Shown here: one piece after another, positions 1 through 14,004 of the stretch
How the letters are laid out: each line of letters begins with the position of its first letter
Numbering within the stretch: the first letter of the stretch is position 1
Origin: Microbispora siamensis
GTDB taxonomy: Bacteria > Actinomycetota > Actinomycetes > Streptosporangiales > Streptosporangiaceae
Length of the DNA: 64,000 nucleotides
NCBI RefSeq assembly: GCF_016863095.1
Contig: NZ_BOOF01000011.1
Coordinates: 54,064-118,063, forward strand
Reading direction: 5' to 3'
Position numbers and translations under genes: made by a program
The notes under the pieces: model-generated
What the model was told of the DNA's origin: nothing
What the model saw: the letters and a program-made list of their open reading frames with translations, nothing else
Database searches by the model: none

Positions 1-1
1 C

Positions 2-910
2 ACCCACTCCAGGCACCTCGCGCACGCCTTTCCCGTCGGCACCAACGCCGGCCAGTGGATGCTGGTCAACGCCGTGGACGCGCACCCCGAGGTGGTCACG
101 CTGCCGCGTTTCACGCCCGGCAGGTTCGCCGCGCTGATCGAGCATTACCGGGCGGGCACGGTCTTCGTCGTCCCCGCCATGGCGATCGAGATGCTCGCCG
201 CCGGGGTGCAGGCCAGGCACGACCTGTCGAGCGTGCTGCTGCTCGGCTCGGCGGCGGCGCCGCTGCCGGCGCGGGTCGCGGGCGATCTCAGCGCCGCGTT
301 CCCCAACGCGACGATCACGAACTACTACACCTCGACCGAGGCCGCGCCCGCGCAGACCGTGATGATCTTCGATCCGGAGCGGCCGTCCAGCGTGGGCCGC
401 CCGGTCTCCGGCGGGGCCGTCAGGATCGCCGCGGCGGACGGCGGGGCGCTGCCGCCCGGCGCGACCGGCGAGGTGTGGATGCGGTCGCCGGCCGTCACCC
501 GCGCCTACTACGGCGACGAGGCCGCCACCGGCGAGGTCTTCCGCGGCGGCTGGGTGCGCATGGGAGATCTCGGCTACCTCGACGACGACGGCTACCTCTA
601 CCTGGTCGATCGCGAGAGCGACGTGATCAAGTCGGGGGCCTACAAGGTGTCCACGATCCATGTCGAGGAGGCCGTCCACCGGCACCCCGGCGTCGTCGAG
701 GCGGCCGCTTTCGGGGTGCCGCATCCCACGCTCGGCAAGGCCGTCGCGGTCGCCGTCGTCGGGACCGTCCCGCACGAGGAGCTGCGGATCTTCCTCAAGG
801 ACCTGCTGGCCCCGCACGAGCTTCCCGTACGGCTCATCACCCTCGACGCCCTGCCACGCAACCACGGCGGCAAGGTGGACAAGCGCTCACTCCGAGAGGT
901 CGCACTATGA
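2..910 (+). CDS. AMP-dependent acyl ligase (adenylation enzyme), 5'-truncated by window edge
   Basis: The reading frame is open from the first bases, so the N-terminus and the Ser/Thr-rich P-loop (A3) lie outside the window. What remains is the second half of an ANL-superfamily enzyme: a YYTSTEAAP segment matching the A5 motif, a GDLGYLDDDGYLYLVDR stretch (A7/A8) with the hinge, a SGAYKVS segment and a C-terminal lid ending in NHGGKVDKRSL, whose Lys fits the A10 catalytic lysine. Such enzymes make an acyl-adenylate and pass it to CoA or a carrier protein. Its stop overlaps the start of the condensation-carrier gene (ATGA), so it belongs to the NRPS operon. It may load the carrier of the next gene or supply an acyl-CoA. 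The substrate cannot be read because the binding-pocket half is missing. Confidence 0.9.
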   Translation, partial: THSRHLAHAFPVGTNAGQWMLVNAVDAHPEVVTLPRFTPGRFAALIEHYRAGTVFVVPAMAIEMLAAGVQARHDLSSVLLLGSAAAPLPARVAGDLSAAFPNATITNYYTSTEAAPAQTVMIFDPERPSSVGRPVSGGAVRIAAADGGALPPGATGEVWMRSPAVTRAYYGDEAATGEVFRGGWVRMGDLGYLDDDGYLYLVDRESDVIKSGAYKVSTIHVEEAVHRHPGVVEAAAFGVPHPTLGKAVAVAVVGTVPHEELRIFLKDLLAPHELPVRLITLDALPRNHGGKVDKRSLREVAL

Positions 911-2400
911 CGCAGGTCTCGTTCGCCCAGCATGGGATGTGGGTCACCGAGCGGATGGGGGCGGGGTCGGCATACCACATGCCGATCGTGATCCGCTTCG
1001 GCGGTTCGCCGGCTCCCGATCCCGCCGTGCTGGCCAAGGCGTGCGCAAGCGTGGTCGAGCGGCATCCGCTGCTGGGCCGGGCCGTACGCGAGCACGACGG
1101 GGTGCCCCACCTGGTGCCCGCCACCCGGCACCCGTCCCTGGAGACGGGCGAGTCGGTGGAGGAGGCCGTCAGGCGGCCCTTCGACCTGGAGAACGGCCCC
1201 CTCGTCCGCTTCACGCTCGTCGGCGACACCCTCGTGATCGTCGCCCACCACCTGGTCTTCGACGGCGGGTCCAAGGACGTCCTGGTCGCCGACCTCGCCG
1301 CCTTCGCGGCCGGTGCCGTCCCGCCGCCGATCGAGCCTCTCGACCACGCCGCAGGCCAGCGGGAGCGGGTGGCCGCCCTGCTCGGCGAGGCTCGCGCGTT
1401 CTGGGCGGACAGGTGGCGCGAGCCGGGCGAGACTCTCCTACCGGGCGGGGTGCTCCGCTCCCGCCGGGCCGGTCAGGGGCGGCTGCTGGAGTTCACGCTC
1501 GACGTGCCCGATCTGCCCGGCCTGACCAGGTTCGAGGTGCTGCTCGCGGCGCTGCACGCGCTCCTCATGTCGTACGGCAACGCCGACGTCGTCACCGCGA
1601 TCGACCTGTCGACCCGCACCGCCGAGTCGGAGGGACACATCGGCCCCTTCGTCAACGAGCTGCCCGTCTTCTCCAGCCCGCCGCCCGACGCGCCGTTCAC
1701 GACGTTCGCCGCCGGGCTGCGCGCCGAGCTCAGGAGCATGTACACCTACCGCGAGGTCCCCCTGGCGAGGGCGGTCGCCGGGCTGAAACCCCATGCGGCG
1801 CTCGCCCCCGTCTCGGTCAGCTACCGGCGCGCCGCGGCGTACGGCACGGGCTCGGCGGAGGGGTTCGGTCAGGTCGACCGGCTGGCGTTCAACCACGCGG
1901 TGCGGGGCGCCCTGCAGCTCCAGGTCCTCGACCATGCCGGCCCTTCCGACGGCTCGGCGGTGACGGCACCGGGAATGACCGCGAGCCTCCGTTACGACCC
2001 CGGCGAGCTGGCCGATCCGGTCGGGTTCGCCGACGACCTCCGGGCGGTGCTGGCGGCGGTCGCGCAGGATCCCGCCCGGCCCCTGGAGATGCTGCCGACC
2101 CGGGAACCCGTGGTCGCCTGGCCCGTCCCCGCGCCGCACCTGGTGGAGGACACGGGCGACACCGGCGCCGGCGTGGATCTCGCCGATCCGCTGGCCGCCG
2201 AGATCCGCGCCATCTGGGAGGAGGTGCTCAAGCTCGCTCCCATCGAGCCGCACGACGACATCTTCGAGCTCGGCGGCCACTCGCTGACCATCACCCAGAT
2301 CATCGCCCGCATGCGCAAGCGGCTGGGCGTGGAGGTCGAGCTGGACGACTTCTTCGACAATCCGACGATCGCCGGCGTGCTCCAGGTGATCCGCCGGTGA
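907..2400 (+). CDS. NRPS condensation-carrier (C-PCP) didomain protein
   Basis: 497 residues. The first ~430 resemble an NRPS condensation domain, with the active-site motif HHLVFDG (His114, His115, Asp119), a full HHxxxDG. The last ~75 residues are a peptidyl-carrier domain with FELGGHSLT, where Ser459 is the expected phosphopantetheine site. There is no adenylation domain, so the carrier must be loaded in trans. Candidates are the upstream ligase and the E2 acyltransferase encoded downstream. The ATG overlaps the ligase stop, and the stop overlaps the next GTG, so translation is coupled. A start further upstream would overlap the ligase gene extensively and is unlikely. The role as an acyl-transfer or starter module is inference from context. 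Confidence 0.9.
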   Translation: MTQVSFAQHGMWVTERMGAGSAYHMPIVIRFGGSPAPDPAVLAKACASVVERHPLLGRAVREHDGVPHLVPATRHPSLETGESVEEAVRRPFDLENGPLVRFTLVGDTLVIVAHHLVFDGGSKDVLVADLAAFAAGAVPPPIEPLDHAAGQRERVAALLGEARAFWADRWREPGETLLPGGVLRSRRAGQGRLLEFTLDVPDLPGLTRFEVLLAALHALLMSYGNADVVTAIDLSTRTAESEGHIGPFVNELPVFSSPPPDAPFTTFAAGLRAELRSMYTYREVPLARAVAGLKPHAALAPVSVSYRRAAAYGTGSAEGFGQVDRLAFNHAVRGALQLQVLDHAGPSDGSAVTAPGMTASLRYDPGELADPVGFADDLRAVLAAVAQDPARPLEMLPTREPVVAWPVPAPHLVEDTGDTGAGVDLADPLAAEIRAIWEEVLKLAPIEPHDDIFELGGHSLTITQIIARMRKRLGVEVELDDFFDNPTIAGVLQVIRR

Positions 2401-3350
2401 CGCGGCCCGTCACGGCCGAGCCGGCCGTCTTCCCGGCGGAGGCGGACGGTCCGGACGACGCCGATCTCTCGCTCATGCTGATGATCCGGGCGTTCGAGCT
2501 GAAGCTGCTGGACCTGTTCGGCAGGGGCCTGCTCAACGGCACGACCCACACCTGTCTCGGCCAGGAGTACATCCCGGTCGCCATGGAGGCGCTGCTCGAC
2601 CCGGGCGACCACGTGTTCAGCAACCATCGCGGGCACGGCCACTACCTGGCGCGCTTCCGCGACCCCGCCGGACTGCTCGCGGAGATCATGGGCCGTGAGG
2701 GAGCCGTCTGCGCCGGGGTCGGAGGCAGCCAGCACATCCGCAGGGACCGCTTCCTGTCCACGGGAGTTCAGGGGGAGAGCCTGCCGGTCGCCGCGGGGGT
2801 CGCGCTGCACCTCAAGCGGGCCGAGCCCGGCCGCCTCGCCTGCGTCTACATCGGGGACGGCACGTTCGGCGAGGGCGCGGTCTACGAGGCGTTCAACATC
2901 GCGTCGCTGTGGGCGTTGCCGCTGCTCGTCGTCGTGGAGAACAACGGCATCGCCCAGTCGACGCCCACCTCCCGGCACCTCGCGGGGAGCATCGCGGGCC
3001 GGGCGGCGGCGTTCGGCATCGACCACCACCTGGTCGAGAGCTCCGACGTCACCGAGATCCGCCGCACGCTCGATCCCCTGGTGTCGCGGGTCCGTTCCCG
3101 CTCGACGCCTCTCGTCGTCGAGTTCGTCACCCGGCGCCTCGGACCGCACAGCAAGGGCGACGACACCAGGCCGGCCCCAGCCGTACAGGCGCTGCGCGAG
3201 CAGGACTGGTACGCCCGGTGCGCGGCGGCCTGCTCCGGCCGTTTCCCGCGGCTCGACGCGGAGGCCCGCGCGCACATCGACGCGGTCGCCGCGGAGGTCA
3301 CGGCGCGGGGCCCGTCACGGTGGGAAGGGACACGGTGGGAGGGGCCGTGA
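2397..3350 (+). CDS. TPP-dependent 2-oxoacid dehydrogenase-type E1 alpha subunit
   Basis: 317 residues from GTG 2397, which overlaps the previous stop (GTGA). It matches the E1alpha/acetoin-dehydrogenase alpha fold. The thiamine-diphosphate motif begins with GDGTFGEGAVYEAFN near residue 150 and ends at VVVENNGIAQS, the GDG-X(~25)-NN signature. HxGHG (SNHRGHGHYLA) and GREGAVCAGVGGSQHI match the E1alpha loop before it. Family members decarboxylate a 2-oxo acid or accept a ketol unit, and transfer the TPP-bound fragment to a lipoyl arm with E1beta. Its position between two NRPS genes suggests it makes a building block for the peptide rather than working in central metabolism. This is inferred, with the naphthyridinomycin-type hydroxyethyl loading system as precedent. 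Confidence 0.92.
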   Translation: MTRPVTAEPAVFPAEADGPDDADLSLMLMIRAFELKLLDLFGRGLLNGTTHTCLGQEYIPVAMEALLDPGDHVFSNHRGHGHYLARFRDPAGLLAEIMGREGAVCAGVGGSQHIRRDRFLSTGVQGESLPVAAGVALHLKRAEPGRLACVYIGDGTFGEGAVYEAFNIASLWALPLLVVVENNGIAQSTPTSRHLAGSIAGRAAAFGIDHHLVESSDVTEIRRTLDPLVSRVRSRSTPLVVEFVTRRLGPHSKGDDTRPAPAVQALREQDWYARCAAACSGRFPRLDAEARAHIDAVAAEVTARGPSRWEGTRWEGP

Positions 3351-4330
3351 GGGTCGCGGAGAACCTGAACGCGGCGCTGGCCGCCCTGCTCGCCCGGGAG
3401 CCGAACCTCTACCTGCTGGGAGAGGACGTCGTCGATCCGTACGGCGGCGCCTTCAAGATCACCCGAGGGCTGTCCACCGGCTTCCCCGACCGCGTCCTGT
3501 CGACCCCCATCAGCGAGAACGCCGTCACCGGCCTCGCCGCGGGTCTCGCGCTGTCGGGAGACCTGGCGATCGTCGAGATCATGTTCGGCGACTTCGCCGC
3601 GCTCGCCTTCGACCAGTTGCTCAACTTCGCGTCGAAGTCGGTCTCCATGTACGGCTCCCGCCTGCCGATGCGCATGGTCGTACGCTGCCCGGTCGGCGGC
3701 GGGCGCGGTTACGGGCCGACCCACAGCCAGAGCCCGCAGAAGCACTTCGTCGGCATCCCGAATCTGGCCCTCTACGAGCTGTCGCCGTTCCACGACAACC
3801 TGGCCGTGTTCGAGGAGATGTTCGCCCGGGCGGAACCGTGCGTGTTCTTCGAGGACAAGGTCCTCTACACGCGCCGGATGGGCGCGGTGGAGCCGCCGTT
3901 CTCGGTGGAGGTCTCCGGCGGCGTGGCCAGGGTGTCCCTCGGCGGTCCCCCCGACTGCGTGGTCATCGCCCCCGGCGGGGTGGCGCACCGGGCGCTGGCC
4001 GCGATGCGCTCGCTGCTGGTCGAGGAGGAGATCGCCGGCACGCTGCTGGTGCCGTCCAGGCTGTATCCGTTCGACCTGCCCGATGTCTTCGACGCGGACG
4101 TCCGCGCGGCGCGCCGGGTGTTCGTCGTCGAGGAGAGCACCGCCGGGGGGACGTGGGGCGCCGAGGTGGCCCACGTCGTGCATCGACGGCACTGGGGGCG
4201 CCTGGCCCTCCCGGTCACGTTGATCCACTCCCTCGGCGGGGTCATCCCCACCGCGGCTCATCTCGAGCGGGCGGCCCTCGTGAACGAGTCCACGATCCAC
4301 AGCGCGATCAGGGAGACCATCCGTGGCTGA
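3347..4330 (+). CDS. TPP-dependent 2-oxoacid dehydrogenase-type E1 beta subunit
   Basis: 327 residues from GTG 3347, which overlaps the E1alpha stop. An in-frame GTG at 3335 with GGGAAGGGA just upstream is an equally possible start. The N-terminus (RVAENLNAAL, LLGEDVVDPYGGAFKITRGL) and the TPISENAVTGLAAGLALSG segment are typical of E1beta pyrimidine-binding domains, followed by a transketolase C-terminal domain (VVIAPGGVAHRAL, VFVVEEST). It should form the E1 heterotetramer with the preceding alpha subunit and transfer the activated two-carbon or acyl fragment to the lipoyl domain of the E2 encoded next. The stop overlaps the E2 start by eight bases. No nearby E3 dihydrolipoamide dehydrogenase is visible in the window. 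Confidence 0.92.
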   Translation: MRVAENLNAALAALLAREPNLYLLGEDVVDPYGGAFKITRGLSTGFPDRVLSTPISENAVTGLAAGLALSGDLAIVEIMFGDFAALAFDQLLNFASKSVSMYGSRLPMRMVVRCPVGGGRGYGPTHSQSPQKHFVGIPNLALYELSPFHDNLAVFEEMFARAEPCVFFEDKVLYTRRMGAVEPPFSVEVSGGVARVSLGGPPDCVVIAPGGVAHRALAAMRSLLVEEEIAGTLLVPSRLYPFDLPDVFDADVRAARRVFVVEESTAGGTWGAEVAHVVHRRHWGRLALPVTLIHSLGGVIPTAAHLERAALVNESTIHSAIRETIRG

Positions 4331-5416
4331 GCTCCGCGTGCCGAAGCTGAACAACAACGACACCGAATATCTCCTGGTCGAGTGGCTCGCCGCCGACGGC
4401 GCGCGGGTCGCCGAGGACGACGCGGTCGCGCTGGTGGAGACGTCCAAGGCCGCCGAGGAGCTCACGGCGGGCGCCTCCGGCATCCTGCGCCACCGGCTGC
4501 GGCCGGGAGTCTGGTGCCGCCCGGACGACGTGATCGCCTCGATCGGCGGGACGGTGGAACCCTCCGGCCCAGAACCGGCGTCCCCGCCCACGGCGCAGCA
4601 GAGTGCGGCCGACGACTCGGCGCCGCTCATTACGGCCCCCGCGCGGGCGCTCATCGACGAGCTCGGCATCGACCTCGAACGGATCGAGGCGCTCGGCATC
4701 CCCGTCGTCCGGCGGGCCGACGTCGAACGCCTGGCCGCCACGCCCGCCGGCGATGAGACCTCCGCCGCCGAGCACCGGCTCACGCGGGTGCAGCGGGCCG
4801 TGGCCAGGTCCGTCCAGCTGTCCCACCGGACCATCCCCGCCGCGTACGCCGTCGTCCGCATGGACCTCGGCCCGGCGCTGGAGTACGCGCGGGCCACGAC
4901 GAGGGAGATCCGCCGCCCTGTGGGGATCGCGGAGGTGTTCGTCCAGGCCGTCGCGGGCCTGCACGAGCGGTTCCCGCTGTTCTTCGCGACCGTCGAGGAA
5001 GCCGCCGACGGCACTGCCCGCGTCACCAGGGCACTGCTGTCCGAGGCTCCGAACATCGGCGTCACCGTCGACGTCGGCGAGGGGCTGTACGTCCCCGTCG
5101 TCCACGACGCGGCGAGCCGTACGACGAAGGACATCGCGACCACCCTCATGAAGCACCGGCTCGCGGCCACCACCGGCGAGTTCACGGAGAGCGACCTGTC
5201 CGGCGCCAACTTCGTCGTCACCCTGCACACCGAGCACGGGGTCGTGCTGGCGATCCCGTTCGTCTTCCCCGGCACCGTCTGCGCGCTCGCCGTCACCGCG
5301 CCGCGCGACGGAACCCTCGCCGACATCGGCCTGGCCTACGACCACCGCCTGATCAACGGCAGGGACGCCGCCCTCTTCCTCAACGCGCTCAAAGCCGCCG
5401 TCGAAGGGCTCACCTG

Positions 5417-5417
<1 letters not shown>
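4323..5417 (+). CDS. Lipoyl-dependent acyltransferase (2-oxoacid dehydrogenase E2-type)
   Basis: 364 residues from GTG 4323. The domain order is: N-terminal lipoyl domain (residues 1-80) with VETSKAAEEL, where Lys42 is the expected lipoylation site; a Pro-rich linker; a small E1/E3-binding domain (about 100-140, ending RRADVERLAA); and a catalytic domain (~150-364) ending YDHRLINGRDAALFL. His341 matches the catalytic His. The usual DHRxxDG motif reads DHRLING here, with Asn345 where Asp is common. It would carry the fragment produced by E1alpha/beta on its lipoyl arm and hand it to CoA or, given the setting, to a phosphopantetheine arm of the C-PCP protein or the NRPS. The TGA overlaps the NRPS ATG by one base. 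Confidence 0.9.
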
Positions 5418-10795
<5,378 letters not shown>

Positions 10796-10850
10796 CCGCC
10801 GGCCCTGACATCCACATGTGTCGGGATTCCACTCCAGGGGTTTATTGTTA

Positions 10851-10860
10851 GGAAACTTTC
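10851..10860. promoter_or_regulatory. GAAACTTTC palindrome upstream of LPMO gene
   Basis: The 107-bp gap between the NRPS stop and the LPMO start contains GTTAGGAAACTTTCTTTT in an unusually AT-rich patch, followed by TTTATATTAG, which could be part of a promoter. The core GAAA-C-TTTC is a near-perfect palindrome, repeated at 13803 (as GAAAGTTTC), 26163, 26183 and 26393. A carbohydrate-responsive repressor site is my inference. Confidence 0.45.
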
Positions 10861-10902
10861 TTTTATATTAGCCTCACTACCCCCCAACAGAGGAACCCTG
10901 AC

Positions 10903-11685
10903 ATGCGGAAACTGTTAGCGCCCCTGGCGGCGCTGGTCGTCGCCGCCGCAGCGGTGGTGGTGATCGCCTCGCCCGCCTCGGCCCACGGCTACATCTCCGA
11001 CCCGCCGAGCCGGCAGGCCTGGTGCGCCGCCGGAAAGGTCCCCAACTGCGGTCAGATCATCTGGGAGCCGCAGAGCGTCGAGGGGCCCAAGGGCCTGCAC
11101 AACTGCAGCGGCGGTGACGCGCGCTGGGCTCCGCTCGACGACGACAGCAAGCCCTGGCCCGTCACCACGGTCGGCGACACGGTCACCTTCAAATGGCTGA
11201 TCGAGGCCCGCCACGCCACCAGCACGTGGGAGTACTACATCGGCAACGAGCGGATCGCGGTCATCAACGACCACGGCAAGGAGCCTCCGTCCGTCGTCAC
11301 GCACACGGTGAGCCTGGGCGGCAGGACCGGCCGGATCAAGCTGCTGGCCGTCTGGAACATCGCCGACACCGAGAACGCCTTCTACAACTGTGTCGACCTC
11401 CAGGTCGGCCCCGGCGGCCCGAGCCCCAGCCCGAGCCCGACGCCCTCGCCCTCGCCTTCGTCCTCACCGAGGCCGTCCCCGTCCCCATCGCCGTCCCCAT
11501 CGCCGTCGCCCACCCCGACCCCGACGCCTCCGACGACGCCCGGCGGCGCCTGGACCGCCGGCGCGTCCTACAAGGCCGGCGATCTGGTCACCTACAACGG
11601 GCGTACCTACCGGTGCGTCCAGGCGCACACCGCGCTGACCGGCTGGGAGCCGCCGAACGTCCCGGCGCTCTGGCAGACCGTGTGA
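10903..11685 (+). CDS. Secreted AA10 lytic polysaccharide monooxygenase with C-terminal CBM5/12
   Basis: 260 residues. A signal peptide ends at ASPASA, leaving His28 (AHGYI) as the mature N-terminal copper-brace histidine. The second copper histidine fits His104 (EARHATSTWEYY). The catalytic domain runs to about residue 170 with the usual Cys pairs, followed by a Pro-Ser/Pro-Thr linker and a ~47-residue CBM5/12 module (WTAGASYKAGDLVTYNGRTY). AA10 enzymes oxidatively cleave crystalline chitin or cellulose outside the cell. The CBM5/12 favours chitin, while the neighbouring GH5 gene favours cellulose. Codon 5 is TTA (10915-10917), rare in high-GC actinomycetes and a sign of bldA-type translational timing. 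An AGAGGAA ribosome site lies 8 bp before ATG. Confidence 0.95.
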   Translation: MRKLLAPLAALVVAAAAVVVIASPASAHGYISDPPSRQAWCAAGKVPNCGQIIWEPQSVEGPKGLHNCSGGDARWAPLDDDSKPWPVTTVGDTVTFKWLIEARHATSTWEYYIGNERIAVINDHGKEPPSVVTHTVSLGGRTGRIKLLAVWNIADTENAFYNCVDLQVGPGGPSPSPSPTPSPSPSSSPRPSPSPSPSPSPSPTPTPTPPTTPGGAWTAGASYKAGDLVTYNGRTYRCVQAHTALTGWEPPNVPALWQTV

Positions 11686-11752
11686 CCCGTCCTCCCGAAA
11701 GCCGGCGGCCGGTCCTCGTGACCGGTCGCCGGCGGGGTGGCAGCACCGGCCG

Positions 11753-11902
11753 GACGGTCATCCGGAACCCCCGCTGCTCACCCTCGGCCAGGACATCGGC
11801 TTCCTCGACGGGCTGCCGGACGACTACTCGGCCGCCGACGTGGTGGACCGCATCCTGATGGGGGCGAGCGCCTCGCCGGCGTCCGCGTCCGCCGCATCCT
11901 GA
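11753..11902 (+). other. Possible C-terminal remnant of a lost gene
   Basis: An open frame lacking a convincing start or ribosome site reads DGHPEPPLLTLGQDIGFLD followed by LPDDYSAADVVDRILMG and ends at TGA 11900-11902. The amino-acid composition is more protein-like than the other frames here. I do not recognise the family. It could be the tail of a deleted gene, or chance. Confidence 0.2.
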
Positions 11903-11912
11903 GGATCGGCGA

Positions 11913-11941
11913 CGGGCCCGGCCACGGGGTGGCCGGGCCCG
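11913..11941. terminator. Perfect GC-rich hairpin between convergent genes
   Basis: CGGGCCCGGCCAC pairs with GTGGCCGGGCCCG around a 3-base loop. It lies between the LPMO gene (+) and the GH5 gene (-) and fits a bidirectional terminator. No long T-run follows, as is usual in actinomycetes. Confidence 0.7.
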
Positions 11942-11970
11942 GGTGAATCACCTGTGGCCGGGACAGGGGA

Positions 11971-13545
11971 TCACGCGTAGGGGTTCTGTGTCACCAGGTG
12001 GGCCTTGAACCCCTCGCCGAAGGTGCTGGTCGGAGTGCCGTTGGCGTCGGTGATGAGGACGTTGCCCGAGCTGTCACAGACTCCCCAGGCGTTCCAGGTC
12101 CAGGCGAGGTAACCGACACCGTTCGCGTCGGCCCAGTTCATGACCTTGTCGATGTAGTCGTGGGCGCAGGTGTTCTGGCCGATCTCACCGGCCACCACCG
12201 GCACCTTCGCGGCGACGGCGCCGATCGTGTTGTTCCAGCAGGTGGTGTCCACGCACCCGTTGAAGTTGTAGGAGTGCCAGGAGGCCATCAGGTTGCCGGT
12301 CGGGTCCTTCGGCTTGTAGTTCAGCCACTGGCTCAGGTCGTTGGTCCAGGTGAGACCGGCCGTCATGATGACATTGGCGGCTCCGGTGGCACGGACCGCG
12401 TCGACCAGGGTCTGCATGCCGGCGACCTGGTAGCCGATCCCGGCGCAGGTGCCGCCGTCACGCAGGCAGGTCCACGCCGCGGTGGCGTCCGTCCAGTTGT
12501 TGGCCGCGTCCGGATAGGGCTCGTTGAACAGGTCGAAGATGACGGCGTTGTTGCCCTTGAACGTGTTCGCCACCTGGGTCCAGAACGTCGGCGCGTACTT
12601 CGCGTCGGGCATGGGCTTCTGGCAGGTCGCCGCCACATCCGAGCAGCCCGCGCCCGGCCCCGTGTACTGGCCGTAGTTCCAGTGCATCTCGACGATCGGC
12701 GTGATCCCATTGGCGATCAGCAGGTTCACGTAGTCCTTGACCGCCTGCTGGTAGGCCGCGCCGCTGGTCCCGCCCGAAGGCACGTCGCCGGTCCCCAGCC
12801 AGCACTCCTCGTTCAGCGGGATCCGCACCACATGGATGTTCCACGGCTTCATCGCGGCGACGGAGGCCTGATCCGCCGGGCCGTCCCACATGCCCCTGCC
12901 CTGGATGCAGGCGAACTCCCCACTGGAGCGGTTGACACCCAGCAGCCGGTACGGCTTGCCGGCCGAAGTCACCAACCTGTTGCCCGAGACGTGCAACTGC
13001 GGGGCCGGCCCGTCGGGCTGGGGGCTGGGAGACGAGGACGGTGATGGGCTCGGGGACGGGGACGGGGATGGGCTCGGTTTCGGCGACGGGCTCGGGCTCG
13101 GGCTGGGGCTCGGGCTCGGGCTGGGGCTTGGGGACGCGCCGTTACAGGTGACGCCGTTGACGGTGAACGCGGCGGGCACCGGGTTGCTCCCGCTCCACTT
13201 GCCGATGAAGCCGATCGACACCGAGCCGTTGGCGGGGACGTTGCCGTTCCAGCTCAGGCTCTTGGCCGTGACGTGCGCGCCGGACTGCGACCAGTCGGCG
13301 TTCCAGCCGTTGCTCACGCCCTGACCAGCCGCGGGAAAGTCGAACTCCAAGGTCCAGCCGGTCAGCGGGCCGCCGAGGCCGGTGATCGCGACGTCGCCCT
13401 GGAAGCCGCCCTGCCACTCGCTGACGACCTTGTACTGCACCGAGCACCCGCCGGGGGCGGCCACGGCGGGGACGGATATCGCGGACATGCCCGCTGCGGC
13501 CAGCACTCCTGCGGCGGCTGCCGCCAGTCTGACACGTAGTTGCAT
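11971..13545 (-). CDS. Secreted CBM2-GH5 endoglucanase (cellulase)
   Basis: 524 residues. A signal peptide ends near VPAVAAP; a CBM2 domain (~33-137) has the surface aromatics WQGGFQGD, W(T)LEFDF and WNADWSQSG; a Pro-Ser linker follows; then a GH5 catalytic domain (~185-524). The acid/base is Glu342 in FDLFNEPYP and the nucleophile Glu454 in VVAGEIGQ. An upstream AAGGAGG lies 6 bp before ATG. The enzyme should cut internal beta-1,4-glucan bonds in cellulose or related polysaccharide outside the cell. It is transcribed divergently from a LacI-family regulator, with a CTTAAG-type operator 64 bp before the start codon, so induction by a cellooligosaccharide released from the substrate is a reasonable inference. 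Confidence 0.95.
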   Translation of the reverse strand: MQLRVRLAAAAAGVLAAAGMSAISVPAVAAPGGCSVQYKVVSEWQGGFQGDVAITGLGGPLTGWTLEFDFPAAGQGVSNGWNADWSQSGAHVTAKSLSWNGNVPANGSVSIGFIGKWSGSNPVPAAFTVNGVTCNGASPSPSPSPSPSPSPSPSPKPSPSPSPSPSPSPSSSPSPQPDGPAPQLHVSGNRLVTSAGKPYRLLGVNRSSGEFACIQGRGMWDGPADQASVAAMKPWNIHVVRIPLNEECWLGTGDVPSGGTSGAAYQQAVKDYVNLLIANGITPIVEMHWNYGQYTGPGAGCSDVAATCQKPMPDAKYAPTFWTQVANTFKGNNAVIFDLFNEPYPDAANNWTDATAAWTCLRDGGTCAGIGYQVAGMQTLVDAVRATGAANVIMTAGLTWTNDLSQWLNYKPKDPTGNLMASWHSYNFNGCVDTTCWNNTIGAVAAKVPVVAGEIGQNTCAHDYIDKVMNWADANGVGYLAWTWNAWGVCDSSGNVLITDANGTPTSTFGEGFKAHLVTQNPYA

Positions 13546-13608
13546 CGAAGCCTCCTTACTGGGAACCGGACGGCCGTCGAGAGCAGCGCTGTGGATGAAC
13601 GGTGGGTT

Positions 13609-13624
13609 ACTTAAGGGCTTAAGT
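13609..13624. promoter_or_regulatory. LacI-type operator upstream of GH5 gene
   Basis: ACTTAAG-GG-CTTAAGT is a perfect palindrome with 7-bp arms, centred about 70 bp upstream of the cellulase start. It shares CTTAAG-NN-CTTAAG with the second site at 13895. The whole 459-bp gap (13546-14004) holds only regulatory-looking sequence: these two sites, GGAAACGGTTCC at 13675-13686 (another LacI-like palindrome) and GAAAGTTTC at 13803-13811. I see no gene in it. Confidence 0.65.
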
Positions 13625-13894
13625 CAAGGACGTCCCTCTGCGGGGTGCGAGGCGGGCCGGACACGGAAAGCGACGGAAACGGTTCCCCGTCGTCACATCA
13701 GGTGAAAAGCCGATCCGGACGTGCGGGTCCGTCGGCGGCCGCCGGGGCGTTCGAGCGTCTGAGTCCGCGGTGTTCACGTCCTCGATGACGTGTGCGTACC
13801 GAGAAAGTTTCAGTGGGCACCCCGACGTCGGCCGCGCGCCGGACGGTGGAAGTGTTCCTCGGCAGCCGCGATGGGGATCTGGCCGACGTGGTGA

Positions 13895-13908
13895 CTTAAG
13901 CGCTTAAG
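13895..13908. promoter_or_regulatory. LacI-type operator upstream of LacI-family gene
   Basis: CTTAAGCGCTTAAG is a perfect 14-bp palindrome with a central CG, the usual centre of LacI/GalR operators. It lies about 97 bp before the regulator start and pairs with the site at 13609, which suggests autoregulation together with control of the cellulase gene. Confidence 0.65.
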
Positions 13909-14004
13909 ATCGCGGGGGTTCCAGCCCTTTCCGGGGGGAGACAGGAAAGGCTGTTCCTCTTCCGGCAGCGGTAACAGAATGGTCAGGACGTGAGGGGGGA
14001 TGCG

